Origin: Abelmoschus esculentus
Lineage: Eukaryota > Streptophyta > Magnoliopsida > Malvales > Malvaceae
Reading direction: 5' to 3'
Length of the DNA: 64,000 nucleotides
Assembly (NCBI GenBank): GCA_035048815.1
Contig: JAUCBN010000036.1
Span: 9,930,001 to 9,994,000 of the forward strand
Position numbers and translations under genes: made by a program. The notes under the pieces are model-generated. The model did no database searches and was not told the origin of the DNA. It worked only from the letters and a program-made list of their open reading frames with translations. Shown here piece after piece: positions 23,918 to 36,753 of this stretch. How positions within the stretch are numbered: position 1 is the first letter of the stretch; the number at the start of each line of letters is the position of its first letter.

Positions 23918-26900
23918 TGTAACATCCCGTTTTTGGGGTTATTAGTTTAGGCTTAGTTGGGAGAATTCGATTCGGGTCGAATCGGGTTCTCCGGTTCATT
24001 GTTCTGGGAAAAATAAAATAAGAATATTTTTAATTAAGAAAAATAATAATTTTGTTATATGGTTTGAAATATTAAAAATATGTTTCAAAATTAAAAGAAA
24101 ATAATTTGGATTTTATAATGATTTTTAATTATGCTTAATTATGCATAAATGACCAATTTGTAATTTTTGGAAAAATTGGAGGACTTATTTTGTAATTTTC
24201 GAAAAATTACATGTTTTAGTGACTAAATTGAAAAGCAAGCTAAACTTAGAATCCTTAGAGGGCCATAAACCCATTTCTAATTTTTAATAATGATTTATTC
24301 ACCAAAATGTGTTTTTATTATTTTAATTAGAGATTTTTAATCATTTTCTTTCAAAACCACTTTTCTCTCATTTTCTCTCATTTTCTCTCCACTGTCTCTC
24401 ATATTTTCTCTTCAATTCCTTGCTTATTTTTGCATCTTTTTCCATAAAGATTACATCATTTTCATCATCTTTCCATCCTTTACAAAACCTAAGCATCAAT
24501 TTTATCAAATCTACATCAAAATGCAAGGAATCAAGAAGAGGAAATTACATTTTTTCGGTGAATAGATTTTGAAGGTAATTTTCTGGATTTTTATTCTTTT
24601 CTAAGGTTCTTTATTGAAATTCCCAAGTATTAGCTTGCTAATCTTTGAATAAAAACTTGATTCTATGTTTTTAATGTTAGATCTAGTGTTTTTGTGAAAG
24701 TTTTTGTGAAATCTTTTTGGATCTCATTCAATGCTGGAATTAGATGGATTCAATTATGTTTTTATGTTAATTAAATTATTAATTGAGTCGTGATTTGATA
24801 GCACATTAATTTAATCCCGAAATAATGCAATCGGTGTAGTTTTAAGGTATTTTTCGGTTGTTTTATGGGCTGGTTTAGGTGCTTAGATGTTGCTGGAGGT
24901 ATAAGGATGGTTTGGATGTGTTTTTGGATCATAATTGAAGTGGATTAGATGTTATATTCGTTAGGTTTTGGGCTGATGCTTTTCGGATGCGTTTCTGCTT
25001 AGTTTACGGTCTTTTCGGCTAAGGTTTTGGTAGTTTAACGGTGATCAATTATGGCTGTTCGTTTGAGCATGTTATGATGTGAGAATGCTCTGTTTTTAAT
25101 GTTGTAGAAGAGGTACAAGAAGAAGCTTGAGTGCTGGTGCGTTGGTGCAATCATCGGATAGCAGCAAAAGCTCGTTTCACTTGTTGGTGAGTGATTACGG
25201 ATTTAAAGCTTATCGCGTTTGGTACGGTTCTATTTTTGGGGACTACGGAAGAGTATGAAAACCTTTCATAGTTCAAGAGTAAGTAAAGTAAATGTTTTTG
25301 ATAAACCGATATGAGTTTCGGCTACATTTGATAAAGGCATTATGTTGGTAATGCAATAAGATTTATGTAAATGCATGAGCATGTTTTGAAATGGTGCATA
25401 CATGAGAATTACTTACTGAAATGCATAGCTTATTTAGCATCCATGATTGTGAAAAATTATGAGAAATAATTTTGGATACAATATGGTTATTTGCCTTATA
25501 TATGATGGTGCCTTTGGGCATTGCTTTTGGTTCATTTGTTGAACATATTATGCATACATTATGAGCAGCATGTTATATGATTTGAAATACAATATGGTTA
25601 ATTGCCTTATACATGATGGTGCCTTTGGGCATGGCTTTGGTTCATTTGTTGAACATATTATGCATGCATTATGAGCAGCAAGTTATCATGCGTATTTGTT
25701 TATGATATTGGCTTAGTGACACAAACTTTAGATTCGAATACGAATGACATGACATTAGGATTGTCTTAAATGCACTATAATCAAAACTGAGAATACAGAA
25801 TATTGCCTACACGTAACAAGGGTGACTTTGTGTCCAACCGTGCGTGGTAGAGCCGCCTACACGTAACAAGGGTGACTATGTGTCCAATCGTGCGTGGTAG
25901 TGCTAATGGTGACTTAGTGTTATGTCAATGGTGACTTCGTGTCATGTCAATGGTGACTTCGTGTCATGACGAGATAATGGTCTCATGGATCCATGTATTC
26001 GGTGAGCTCAAGGTTCACATTAAAGTGGTCACTAGAATGCCAATATATATACATGAATTTGAGAAGAAGATTGTGCATCATTTATAACTTGTTTTGACAA
26101 GGTTAAGTAAACTCAAGGATGCATATGGTTTAAACATTATGAGCATGAGATGTTAGTATGCATGTTTTAATAATGTATTACAAACTATAGTTTCATCATG
26201 ATTTTAAATAGATGCATTGATGATTTGTGTAGAGCTTCCTCACTAAGCATGTTTGCTTAAGCTCTCTTTTCATCCATGCAGAGAAATAAAGGCACTTGGA
26301 GCTTCGTTCGTGGCAAGGAAACCAAGGGGAAAAAACACTTGGAATTTGGTATGTTTTTGGCAAATAAATTGGGCAAGGCAATGTGTAATCCAACCAATGT
26401 GAGGAATGTGTACATAGGCTTTGGTTTATGTTGTAATAAGACCATAATTGTTTGATTGTTAAATGTTGAACTTTGGAATTGTTGAATTGTTGAAGCATGT
26501 ACTAGCATGATTGTTATATTGTTAATAATTCTCTAGGAAGCATTCCTATAGCTTGATTGATGTCCGTGACGTTGTTGATTACGTGCCATATGTTGCTAAT
26601 TATGCCTGGGACTGATGCATCTAGTGGTGGTATTTAATGGTTGTGTATTGAGTAATTGGTGTGTATTTAGTGTAATGAAACTTTTGGTTCCAGATCTAAA
26701 GTTTCGGAACATTTGGATGAAGTTTCCGAAACCTTTGTTAAATAGTTTCGAAACCTCCAGAAGGTTTCGAAATCTTGTGGGCAGTTTCAACTTTGGGAAG
26801 CTACTGGACGCGAAAAGTTTCGAAACTTTCCAGGAAAGTTTCGAAACCTTTTGCAAAAAGTTTCGAAACCTCTGGGAAGGTTTCGAAACCTTTGATCACC

Positions 26901-27467
26901 TAGAATTGAAAGTTGCTAGAAATTACATTTTAGTCCCGAACATCTTCTTTTGTTCGATTAAGGCACTTGCAGATGTTATTTTGTGCTGAAATTTTGCATG
27001 CATGCATAAAGTTGATTTAATTTCAAGATGGTTAATCTAATTTAGATGAAGTCCTTGTATTTTGGAAGATTTACATTATGGTTCCTAAATTAGAGGAACA
27101 TGCAATTGATGATGTTAGAATAATCCGTTTGAGTTGAAATTTGTTATGAGGAACTCTTGTATGTTTAATTGAACATTGATGGGAAGAATTTATACTTTAC
27201 TAATTGAATTTAAAAGTTTTACGTTTTAGTCCTTAATCTACGTTAGTGTTTAATCGGATGTTTGTTTTTAATTAATATGTTACCGATATTGCTTTGTATG
27301 AGACCTTGACATGTTGGAATAAGATTGTGCATCTAGGTAAGATAAAATAAAAAAAATATAACGGTTTTAGGGTTTTTTATCAAATCGAACCTTCGCGGGT
27401 TTGGTTTAATATTCCCCGTGTAACCCGTTAGTGCTGGTTCCGTCTAGGCCGAGCTAAGGGGGTTACA
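23918..27467 (+). repeat. 3' LTR of element A
   Basis: 3550 bp, matching the 5' LTR along its length with scattered substitutions and a few small indels. It contains the same local duplication (25470-25680), tandem repeats (25800-25980) and palindrome cluster (26690-26890). Confidence 0.96.
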
Positions 27468-27472
27468 CTCAA
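27468..27472. repeat. Target-site duplication of A, right copy (CTCAA)
   Basis: Satellite resumes in register here: the monomer cut at 15930 continues as CTCAAAGAGAAGAGTCG. Confidence 0.97.
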
Positions 27473-29403
27473 AGAGAAGAGTCGTCCTTCACGGTATACG
27501 CTCTAAGAAAGGGACCGTTCAATATGATATGAACTCGAAGAGAGGGGTTATTCATCGTGACATACACTCAAATAGAGGAATCATCCATAACGGTATACAT
27601 TCTAGGAAAGAGACCGATCATTATAACATGCTGTCGAAGAGAGGGGTCATTCACCGCGACATACGCTCAAAGAGAGGGGTCCTCCATCAGGTATATGTTC
27701 AAGGAGAGGGACCGTTCACTATGACATGCACTTGAAGAGAGGGGTCATTCATTGCGACATACGATCAAAAAGAGGTGTCGTCCAACACGGCATACGCTGA
27801 AAGAGAGGGTCCGTTCATTATGACATATTCTCTAAGAGAGGGATCATTCACCGCGACATACACTCAAAGAGAGGGGTTATCAATCACGGTATAAGCTCTA
27901 AAAAAGGGACCATTCATTATGACATGCACTAGATAAGAGGCGTCATTCATCGCAACTTACGCTCAAATATGGGGGTCATCCATCACGGTATACGCTTAAA
28001 GGAAGGGACCGTTCATTATGACATGCACTCGAAGAGAGAGGTCATTCATCGCGACAAACACTCAAAGAGAGGGGTCATTTGTTATGGTACACGCTCAAAG
28101 AGAGGGACCGTTCACCATGACATGCACTTGAGGAGAGGGGTCAATCATCGTGACATACCCTCAAATAGAGGTGTCGTCCAACACAGCATACCCTCAAAGA
28201 GAGGGCCCATTCATTGTGACATAATCTCGAAGAGAGAGGTCATTCATCGCGACATACACTAAAAGAGAGGGTTGTCCGTCACGGTACACGCTCAAAGAGA
28301 GGGACTGTTCACCTTGACCTACACTCGAAGAGAGGGGTCAATCTTCGCGACATACGCTCAAAGAGAGGTGTTTTCCAACACGGCATATGCTCAAATAGAG
28401 AGACCATTCATTACGACATACTCTCAAAGAGAGGGGTCGTCCATCACGGTATACGCTCTAAGAAAGGGACCATTCATTATGTCATGCACTCGATGAGAGG
28501 GGTCATCCATCGTGACATTTGCTCAAAGAGAGGTATCGTCCATCACGGTATACGCTCTAAGAAATGGATCATTGATTAAGACAAGCACTCGAAGAGAGGG
28601 GTCATCACCGTAACATACGCTCAAAGAGAGGGGGTCGTTCATCACTATATAAGCTCAAAGAGAGAGACCGTTCCCCATGACATGCACTAAAGGAGAGGGG
28701 TCATTCATCGCGACATATGCTCAAGGAGAGGGATCGTCCATCATGGCATACTCTCAAAGAGAGGGACCGCTATTATGACATACGCTCGAAGAGTGGGGTC
28801 ATTTACCGTGACATACGCTCAAAGAGAGGGGTTGTCTATCACGGTATACGCTCAAAGAATGGTACCATTCATTAAGACATGCACTCGTAGAGAGGGGTCA
28901 TTCATCGCGACATACGCTCAAGTAGAGGGATCGTCCGTCATGGTATATGCTCAAAGAGAGGGACTACTCACCATGACAGGCACATAAAGAGAAGGTTCAT
29001 TCATCGTGACATACGCTCAAAGAGAGGGGTCATCTATCACGATATACGTTCAAAGGGAGGGACCAGTAATTATGTCATATGCTCGAAGATAGGGGTCACT
29101 CACCGCGACATACGCTCAAAGAAAGTGTCCGTCCATCACGGTATACGCTCTAAGAAAGGGACCATTCATTATGACATGCACTCGAATTGAAGGTCATTCA
29201 TCGTGACATACGACTAATGAGAGGGGTCATCCATCACGGTATACGTTGAAAGAGAGGGACCGTTCACCATTACATGCACTCAAGTAAGGCATCATTAATC
29301 GCAACATACGCTCAAAGAGAGGGGTTGTCCATCAGGCAAATGCTCAAAGTAAGGTATCGTTCATTCTGACACATACTCGAAGAAGGGTCATTCACCGCGA
29401 CAT

Positions 29404-32380
29404 ACGCTCAACGAGAGGGGTCATCCATCACGGTGTACGCTCTAAGAAAGGGTCCGTGTACCATGACATGCATTTGAAGAGAGGGGTCATTCATTGCGAC
29501 TTATGCTCAAAGAGAAGAGTCGTCCTTCACGGTATACGCTCTAAGAAAGGGACCGTTAAATATGATATGCACTTGAAGAAGGGGTCATTCATCGTGACAT
29601 ACACTCAAATAGAGGAATCGTCCATAACGGTATACGTTCTAGGAAAGAGACCGATCATTATAACATACTGTCGAAGAGGGGTCATTCTCCGCGACATACG
29701 CTCAAAGAGAGGGGTCCTCCATCAGGTATATGTTCAAGGAGAGGGACCGTTCACTATGACATACACTTGAAGAGAGGAATCATTTATCGCGACATACGGT
29801 CAAAGAGAGGTGTTGTCCAACACGGCATACACTGAAAGAGAGGGTCCGTTCATTATGACATACTCTCGAAGAGAGGGATCATTCACCGTGATATACACTC
29901 AAAGAGAGGGATTATCAATCACGGTATAATCTCTAAGAAAGGGACCATTCATTATGACTTGCACTAGATAAGAGGGGTCATTCATCGTGACTTACGCTCG
30001 AATATAGGGGTCATCCATCACGGTATACACTCAAAGGAAGGGACCCTTCATTATGACATGCACTAGAAGAGAGGGGTCATTCATCGTGACATACACTCAA
30101 AGAGAGGGGTCATTCGTTACGGTACACGCTCAAAGAGAGGGACAGTTCACCATGACATGCACTTAAGGAGAGGGGTCAATCATCGTGACATACCCTCAAA
30201 GAGAGGTGTTGTCCAACACAGCATACGCTCAAAGAGAGTAACCGTTCATTACGATATACTCTCGAAGAGAGGGATCATTCATCGGGACATACACTAAAAG
30301 AGAGGGTTGTCCTTCATGGTACACGCTTAAAGAGAGAGACCATTCACCATGACCTACACTCGAAGAGAAGGGTTAATCATCACGACATACGCTCAAAGAG
30401 ATGTGTTGTCCAACACGACATATACTCAAAGAGAGAGACCGTTCATTACGACATACTCTCAAAGAGAGGGGTCGTCCATCACGGTATATGCTCTAAGAAA
30501 TGGACCGTTCATTATGTCATGCACTCGATGAGAGGGGTCATCCATCGCGAAATTTGCTCAAAGAGAGGTATCGTCCATCGCGATATACGCTCTAAGAAAG
30601 GGATCATTCATTAAGACAAGAACTTGAAGAGAGGGGTCATCACCGCAATATACGCTCAAAGAGAGGGGGTCGTCCATCACTATATAAGCTCAAAGAGAAA
30701 GACCGTTCCCCATGACATGCACTAAAGGAGAGGGGTCATTTATCGCGATATACGCTAGAGGAGAGGGGTCGTCCATCATGGCGTACTCTCAAAGAGAGGG
30801 ACACCACTATTATGACATACGCTCGAAGAGTAAGGTCATTTACCGTGACATACGCTCAAAGAGAGGGGTCGTCCATTACAGTATACGCTCTAAGAAAGGG
30901 ACCGTTCATTAAGACATGCACTCGTAGAGAGGCGTCATTCATCGCGACATACGCTCAAGTAGAGGGGTCATCCATCACGGTATATGCTCAAAGAGAGGGA
31001 CCATTCACCGTGACAATCACTTGAAGAGTGGGGTCTTTCATCGCGATATATGCTCAAATAGAAAAGTCGTTTATCACGGTGTACACTGTGAGAAAGGGAC
31101 TGTTCATTATGACATGCACTCGAAGGAAGGGGTTAATCATCGCGACATATACTCAAAGAGAGGTATCGTCCATTATGACATGCACTAGAAGAGAGGGGTC
31201 ATTCATCGCGATATGTGCTCAAATAGAGGGATCATCCATCACTGTATACAATCTAAGAAAGGGACCTTTCATTATGAAATGCACCCGAAGAGAGGGGTCA
31301 TTCATCGCGACAAACACTCAAAGAGAGGGGTTGTTCGTCATTGTAAATGCTCAAAGAGAGGGACCATTCACCAGGACATGCACTCGAAGAGAGGGGTCGA
31401 TCATCGTGACATACGCTCAAAGAGAGGGGTCGTCTATCAAGGTATACTCTCAAAGAGAGGGGCCGATCATTATAACATACGCTCGAAGAGAGTCATTCAC
31501 CGCGACATACGCTCAAAGAGATTGGTCGTCCATCACGGTATACGCTCTAAGAAACAGACCGTTCATTATAACATGCACTCGAAGAGAGAGGTCCTTCATC
31601 GCGACATACGCTCAAATAGAAGCATCGTCCATCATGATATGCGCTCAAAGGGAGGGACAATTCGCCATGACATGCCCTCAAAGAGAGGGGTCATTCATCA
31701 TGACATACACTAAAAGAGAGGGGTCGTCCATGAAGGTATACGCTCAAAGAAGGGGACCAACCATTATGACATACTCTCGAAGATAGGGTTATTCACCGCG
31801 ACATACGTTCAAAGAGAGGGGTCGTCCATCACAGTATACGCTCTAAGAAAGGGACAGTTAATTATGACATGCACTCAAAGAGAGGGGTCATTCATCGCGT
31901 CCATCAATGTATACGCTTAAAGAGAGACTGTTCACCATGACATGTACTGAAAGGGAAGGGTCATTCATCGCGACATACCCTTAAAGAGAGGGGACATCCA
32001 TCACAGTATACGCTCAAAAGGAGGGACCGATCATTATGTCATACTCTTGAAGAGAGGGGTCATTCACCGTGACATACGCTAAAAGAGAGTGGTCATTTGC
32101 CGTGACATATGCTGAAAGAGAGGGGTCGTACATCACGGTATACGCTCTAAGAAAGAGACCGTTCATTATGACATGCACTTGAGGAGAGGGTTCATTCATC
32201 GTGACATACTTCAAGGAGAGGGGTCGTCCATAATTCTATATGCTCAAGGAGAGGGACCGTTCACCATGACATGCACTCAAAGTGAGGGGTCATTAATCAA
32301 GACTTACACTCATAGAGAGGGGTCGTCCATCATGACAAACGCTTAAAGTGAGCTATCATTCATTATGACATACGCTCGAA
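29404..32380 (+). repeat. Higher-order satellite repeat, copy 3, expanded (~2.98 kb)
   Basis: It follows copies 1 and 2 closely from 29404 to about 31020. Sequence resembling the end of the unit (AACGCTTAAAGTGAG then a shortened CGAAGAAGGGTCATTC monomer) appears only near 32340-32380. Roughly 0.95 kb of additional trimers therefore lies inside this copy. The right boundary is approximate. Confidence 0.65.
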
Positions 32381-35274
32381 GAAGGGTCATTCATTGCGAT
32401 ATATGCTCAAAGAGAGGGGTCGTTCATCACGGTGTATTCTCTAAGAAAGAGACCATTCATTATGACATGTACTCGAAGAGAAGGGTCATTCATCGCGACA
32501 TACGCTCAAAGAGAAGGACCGATCATTATGACTTGAACTAGAAGAGAGGAGTTATTCATCGCGACATACGGTCAAAAAGAGTTATCGTCCATTATAGTAT
32601 ACGCTCTAAGAAATGGGCCGTTCATTCTTACATGCACTCGAAGAGTGGGGTCATTCGTCGCTACATACGTTTAAAAAGAGGGGTCGTCCATCACATTATA
32701 AGCTCAAAGAGAGGGAACGTTCACCATTACAAACACTCAACAAGAGGGGTCATTCATCGTGAAATACGCTCATAGAGAGTGTCGTCAATCACAGCATACG
32801 CTCAAAGAGAGGGACTGATCATTATGACTTGAACTAGAAGAGAGGTGTTATTCATCGGGACATACACTCAAAGAGAGTAATCGTCCATCAAGGTACATGC
32901 TCTGAGAAAGGGACTGTTCATTATGACATACACTCGAAGAGAGGGGGCATTCATCCAGACATACGCTCAAAGAGATGGATTGTCCGTCACGGTATACACT
33001 CAAAGAGAGGGACTGTTCACAATGACATGCACTCAAAGAGAGGGTTAATTCATCACGACATACGCTCAAAGAGAGGTATCGACCAACACGGCATACGCTC
33101 AAAGAGAGGGACGGTTCACCATGACACGCTCAAAGGGAGCGGTCATTCAGCGTGACATGCGCTCAAAGAGAGGGGTCATCCATCATGGTATACGCTCAAA
33201 GAGAGGGACCGTTCACCATGACACACATTCGAAGAGAGGGGTCGTTCATCGCGATATATGCTCAAAGAGAGGGGTCATCCATCACGGTATACGCTCTAAG
33301 AAAGGGACCATTCATTATGACATGCACTCGTAGAGAGAGTTCATTCATCGCGACATACACTCAATGAGAGGGCTCGTCCATCACGGTATACCCTCAAAGG
33401 GAGAGTCCGTTCCCCACGATATACACTCGAAGATAGGGGTCATTCATCGCAACATACGCTCAAAGAGAAAAGTCGTCCATCACGGTATACGCTCTAAGAG
33501 AGGAACCGTTCATTATGACATACACTCGAAGCGAGGGGTCATTCATCGTGACATAGCTTACAGAGAGGGGTCGTCATCACAATATACGCTCTAAGAAGGG
33601 GACCGTTCATTATAACATGCACTCAAAGAGAGGGGACACTCAGCGCGACAAACGCTCAACGAGAGGGGTCGTCCATCACAGTATACGCTCTTAGAAAGGG
33701 ACGGTTCATTATGACTTGTATTCGAAGAGAGGGGTCATTCATCATGACATACACTCATAGAAAGGGGTTGTCTATCACGGTATACGCTCAAAGAGAGGGA
33801 CCGTTCAACTTGACATGTACTCGAAGAGAGGGGTCTTCTATCACGGTATACGCTAAAAGAGAGGGATCGTTCACGATGATATGCACTTGAAAAGAGGGGT
33901 CATTCATTGCAACTTAAGCTCAAAGAGAGGTGTCGTCCATCACGGTATACGCTCTAAGAAAGGGATCGTTCATTATGAGTTGCACTCGAAGAGAGGGGTC
34001 ATTCATTGCGACATACACTTAAAGAGAGGGGTCGTACTTCACGGTATACGCTCAAATAGAGTTACCATTCACCTTGACATGCACTCAAAGAGAGGGGTCA
34101 TTCATCGCGACATATGCTGAAAGAGAGGGGTCATCCATCACGACATTTGATCAAAGAGAGGGATCGTTCATTATGACATACGCCTGAAGAGAGTCATTCC
34201 CGTGATATACGCTCAAAGAGAGGGGTCGGTCATCCATCACGGTCTACGCTCTAAGAAAGGGACTATGCATTATGATATGCACTCAAAGAGTGGGGTCATT
34301 CATCGTTACATACATTTAAAGAGAAGAGTCATCCATCATGGTATATGCTCTAAGAAAGGGACCGTTAATTATGACATTCACTCAGAGAGAGGGGTCATTG
34401 ATCGCAACATACACTCGAAGAGAGGGATAGTCCATCACTGCGACATATGCTCAAAGAGAGGAATCGTCCATTACGGTATACGTTATAAGAAATGGTCCAT
34501 TCATTATGACATGCACTCGAACAGAGAGGTTATTCATTGCGACATACGCTCAATGAAAAGAGTTGTCCCCTACGATATACGCTCTAAGAATGTGACTGTT
34601 CATTATGACATGCACTCGAAGAGAGTGGTCATTCATCACAAAATACGCTCAAAGAGAGGGGTTGTCCATCACAGTATATGCTCTAACAACGGGTTTGTTC
34701 ATTATAACATGCACTCGAAGAGAGGGTTTATTCATCGAGACATACGCTCAAAGATAGGTGTCATCCAACATGGCATACGCTCAAATAGAGGGACCGTTCA
34801 TTATGACATATACCCGAAGATAGCGGTCATTCACCACGAAATACGCTCAAAAAGAGGGGTCCTCTATCACGGTGTACGCTCTGAGAAAGGGACCGATCAT
34901 TATGATATACACTCGAAGAGAAGGGCCATTCATCGTGATATGCTCTCAAAGAGAGGGGTCGTCCATAACGGTATATGCTTAAAGAGAGGGATCGTTAACC
35001 ATGACATGAACTCGAAGAGTAGGGTCATTTATCTCGACATAAGCTCAAAGAGAGGTGTCGTCCATCATGGTATAAACTCAAAGAGAGGGACCGTTCACCA
35101 TGACATGCACTCGAAGAGAGGGGTCATTTATCGTGACATATACTCACAGAGAGGTGTCATCCTACACGACATACGCTAAAAAAGAGGGACCGTTCATTAT
35201 AACATACTATTGAAGATTGTGGTCAATCACCGCGACATACGCAGAAAGAGAAGGGTCTTCCATCACGGTATACG

Positions 35275-36651
35275 TGATAACTGCTCAATTCACTATCACT
35301 TTTTACACCTTTCATGTTCTATAATCACTTAATGTACAGCTACTTGGACTAATGCATGAACTTAATGTGAGATATTTAGGTACTTTTCTTTTGTGACTTA
35401 TAAAGATGATATTTATAAAAAATACAAGCTTTACGACACCTTTGTGCATTTGCAGGTAGATCTGATGCCGTGGTAGCACCTGAAGGCCACTGCAGTATCT
35501 GAGGCCGCGATAGCACCTGAATGAAAAGTACCGATATTGTAGGCGACCTGAAGAGAAAAATAAGGTGGATGTTTCTAGACAAGCAGCATAAGGATCGTTG
35601 CTAGGAAGCGCAAAGAAAATCAAAGTCAAAGGCCACGTAGGAAAGAATCTTTGTGGGAATAAACTTGGAAATAAAAAATATATTTTATTTATGTACTTAA
35701 CTTGTGTTTTACTCCAAGTTGTATTACTACATAGGAAAGGTTTGTCCTAGGCCAAGCCTATATAAACCATAGCCGCCCAAGGAAGAGAAACGCATCGGAG
35801 ACTAGAGAGCCGAATTAGAGAATTCACCTTAGGTTTTTGAGTTTTTCTTTGTTTTTCATTATGTTCTAATTTTTTCTAGTCTTAAGTGAAAGTTTTAGAG
35901 TATTCGTGAGAAGACATTGAACTTTGTTTTCTTGTTTCAATGCAAATAAATATCAAGGTTTGCTTATTCTTTTCCATTCTTTGTTCTTACATTCAAGCTC
36001 GGGAGAGAAGTTTGTGAGAGATATATTTATCTAATATCGGGAGAGTTAGATTCACAAAAGGAGTAAGTACGGTATTTTTCTACTTGGAAAATACTAACTC
36101 GGCCTAAGGATAGGTTAGAGTTTCAGCGGCTAAAAAAATTGTGAGATTGGTTGGTGATTATAAATGATTCACACTGGGAGATATCATCAAGAACTAGTCA
36201 TCAACAGTACTTTGACTTAGGAATAAGTGGAGTCATCAAAGGACACTTTGTCAAATCTTGGTAAAGTCCACCCAAGAACAAGGGATTGTCGCGACAGACG
36301 TAGCTCATCACTGTCGAGGAAGTAAAACTGCAGTGCTGCCGAGGTAGTGTTGTGTGATTGCATTGGACAGAAACAAGTTAATTGAATCCACAATACAACA
36401 CAGCTGGATCCTGGCCACTTTGTTAATCTGCTTATTTTCTCATTATTTAGATTGCTTTATCATTTAATTTATTTAGTTTACTCCTACCCAAAACATTTGT
36501 GTTTTTGTTTTATTTTTTTTACAGAGCAAGAAGGCAAAAGAAGACATATTGAGTCTATGAATCCCTGTGGAGACGATACACGATAATACTTATCACTTTA
36601 TTACATGTAACGTGTACACTTGCACTAATTGTGTACTTTTTACACGCAACA
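35275..36651 (+). repeat. 5' LTR of Athila element
   Basis: 1377 bp, starting TGATAACTGCTCAATTC and ending near ACGCAACA. A TATA box is present. The right end is set by the primer-site leader and by agreement with the second LTR (1374 bp). Minus-strand frames at 35312-35629 are chance. Confidence 0.88.
35759..35765 (+). promoter_or_regulatory. Predicted TATA box in Athila 5' LTR
   Basis: TATATAA in the context AGCCTATATAAACCATAG, about 485 bp into the LTR. It is conserved in the second LTR at 45062-45068. It probably sets the LTR transcription start about 30 bp downstream; no start site can be seen directly. Confidence 0.6.
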
Positions 36652-36657
36652 AGTTTT

Positions 36658-36674
36658 TGGTGCCGTTGTCGGGG
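36658..36674 (+). promoter_or_regulatory. Primer binding site (tRNA-Asp) of Athila element
   Basis: TGGTGCCGTTGTCGGGG matches the complement of the plant tRNA-Asp 3' end (TGGCGCCGTTGCCGGGG) with two changes. The second LTR at 45958-45974 is followed by the unchanged form. tRNA-Asp priming is typical of Athila. Confidence 0.92.
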
Positions 36675-36753
36675 ATTGACAACTAAATTTTATTTTCTTT
36701 ATTTTCTTGCTTTCAGTTATTTTTATTTTTATTTTACTTTGTTTTTTTAGTGT

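Larger units (their letters stand above)
15931..27467 (+). mobile_element. Element A: complete non-autonomous Tekay-type LTR retrotransposon
   Basis: An 11.5-kb element with LTRs 15931-19481 and 23918-27467, a tRNA-Met primer site, a polypurine tract and a CTCAA duplication in satellite DNA. The 4436-bp internal region matches element B in layout: gag-leader remnant, ~2.9 kb non-coding sequence, RNase H tail, deleted integrase, chromodomain. The LTRs differ at about 3% of sites in the first ~165 bp by eye. Complete termini and target duplication show that a defective copy was mobilised, presumably with proteins supplied in trans. Confidence 0.96.
15824..29403 (+). repeat. Higher-order satellite repeat, copy 2, split by element A
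   Basis: After removing element A and one copy of its target duplication, this unit is about 2038 bp and follows the same order of variant monomers as copy 1. A lies about 107 bp into the unit. Confidence 0.85.
27468..35274 (+). repeat. 33-bp satellite, second segment
   Basis: 7.8 kb of the same satellite in the same orientation. In parts, type b monomers alternate between a GAGAGGGACCGTTCACCATG form and a AAGAAAGGGACCGTTCATT form, giving a 198-bp hexamer (clear at 33150-33550). Many point changes, missing trimers and short deletions are present. The longest open frame (34202-35179, 325 codons) is a string of RSKRGVIHRDI-like 11-residue units and has no other gene feature. Nothing else is embedded. 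Confidence 0.97.

Noticed and set aside
31028..31786. 252-codon frame (and other satellite frames) as a repetitive-protein gene
   Set aside because: It is made only of the 11-codon satellite unit, overlaps equally open frames in the other phases, and has no independent coding evidence.
35312..35629. Minus-strand frames in the Athila 5' LTR
   Set aside because: They lie wholly in LTR sequence and are not open in the second LTR copy.
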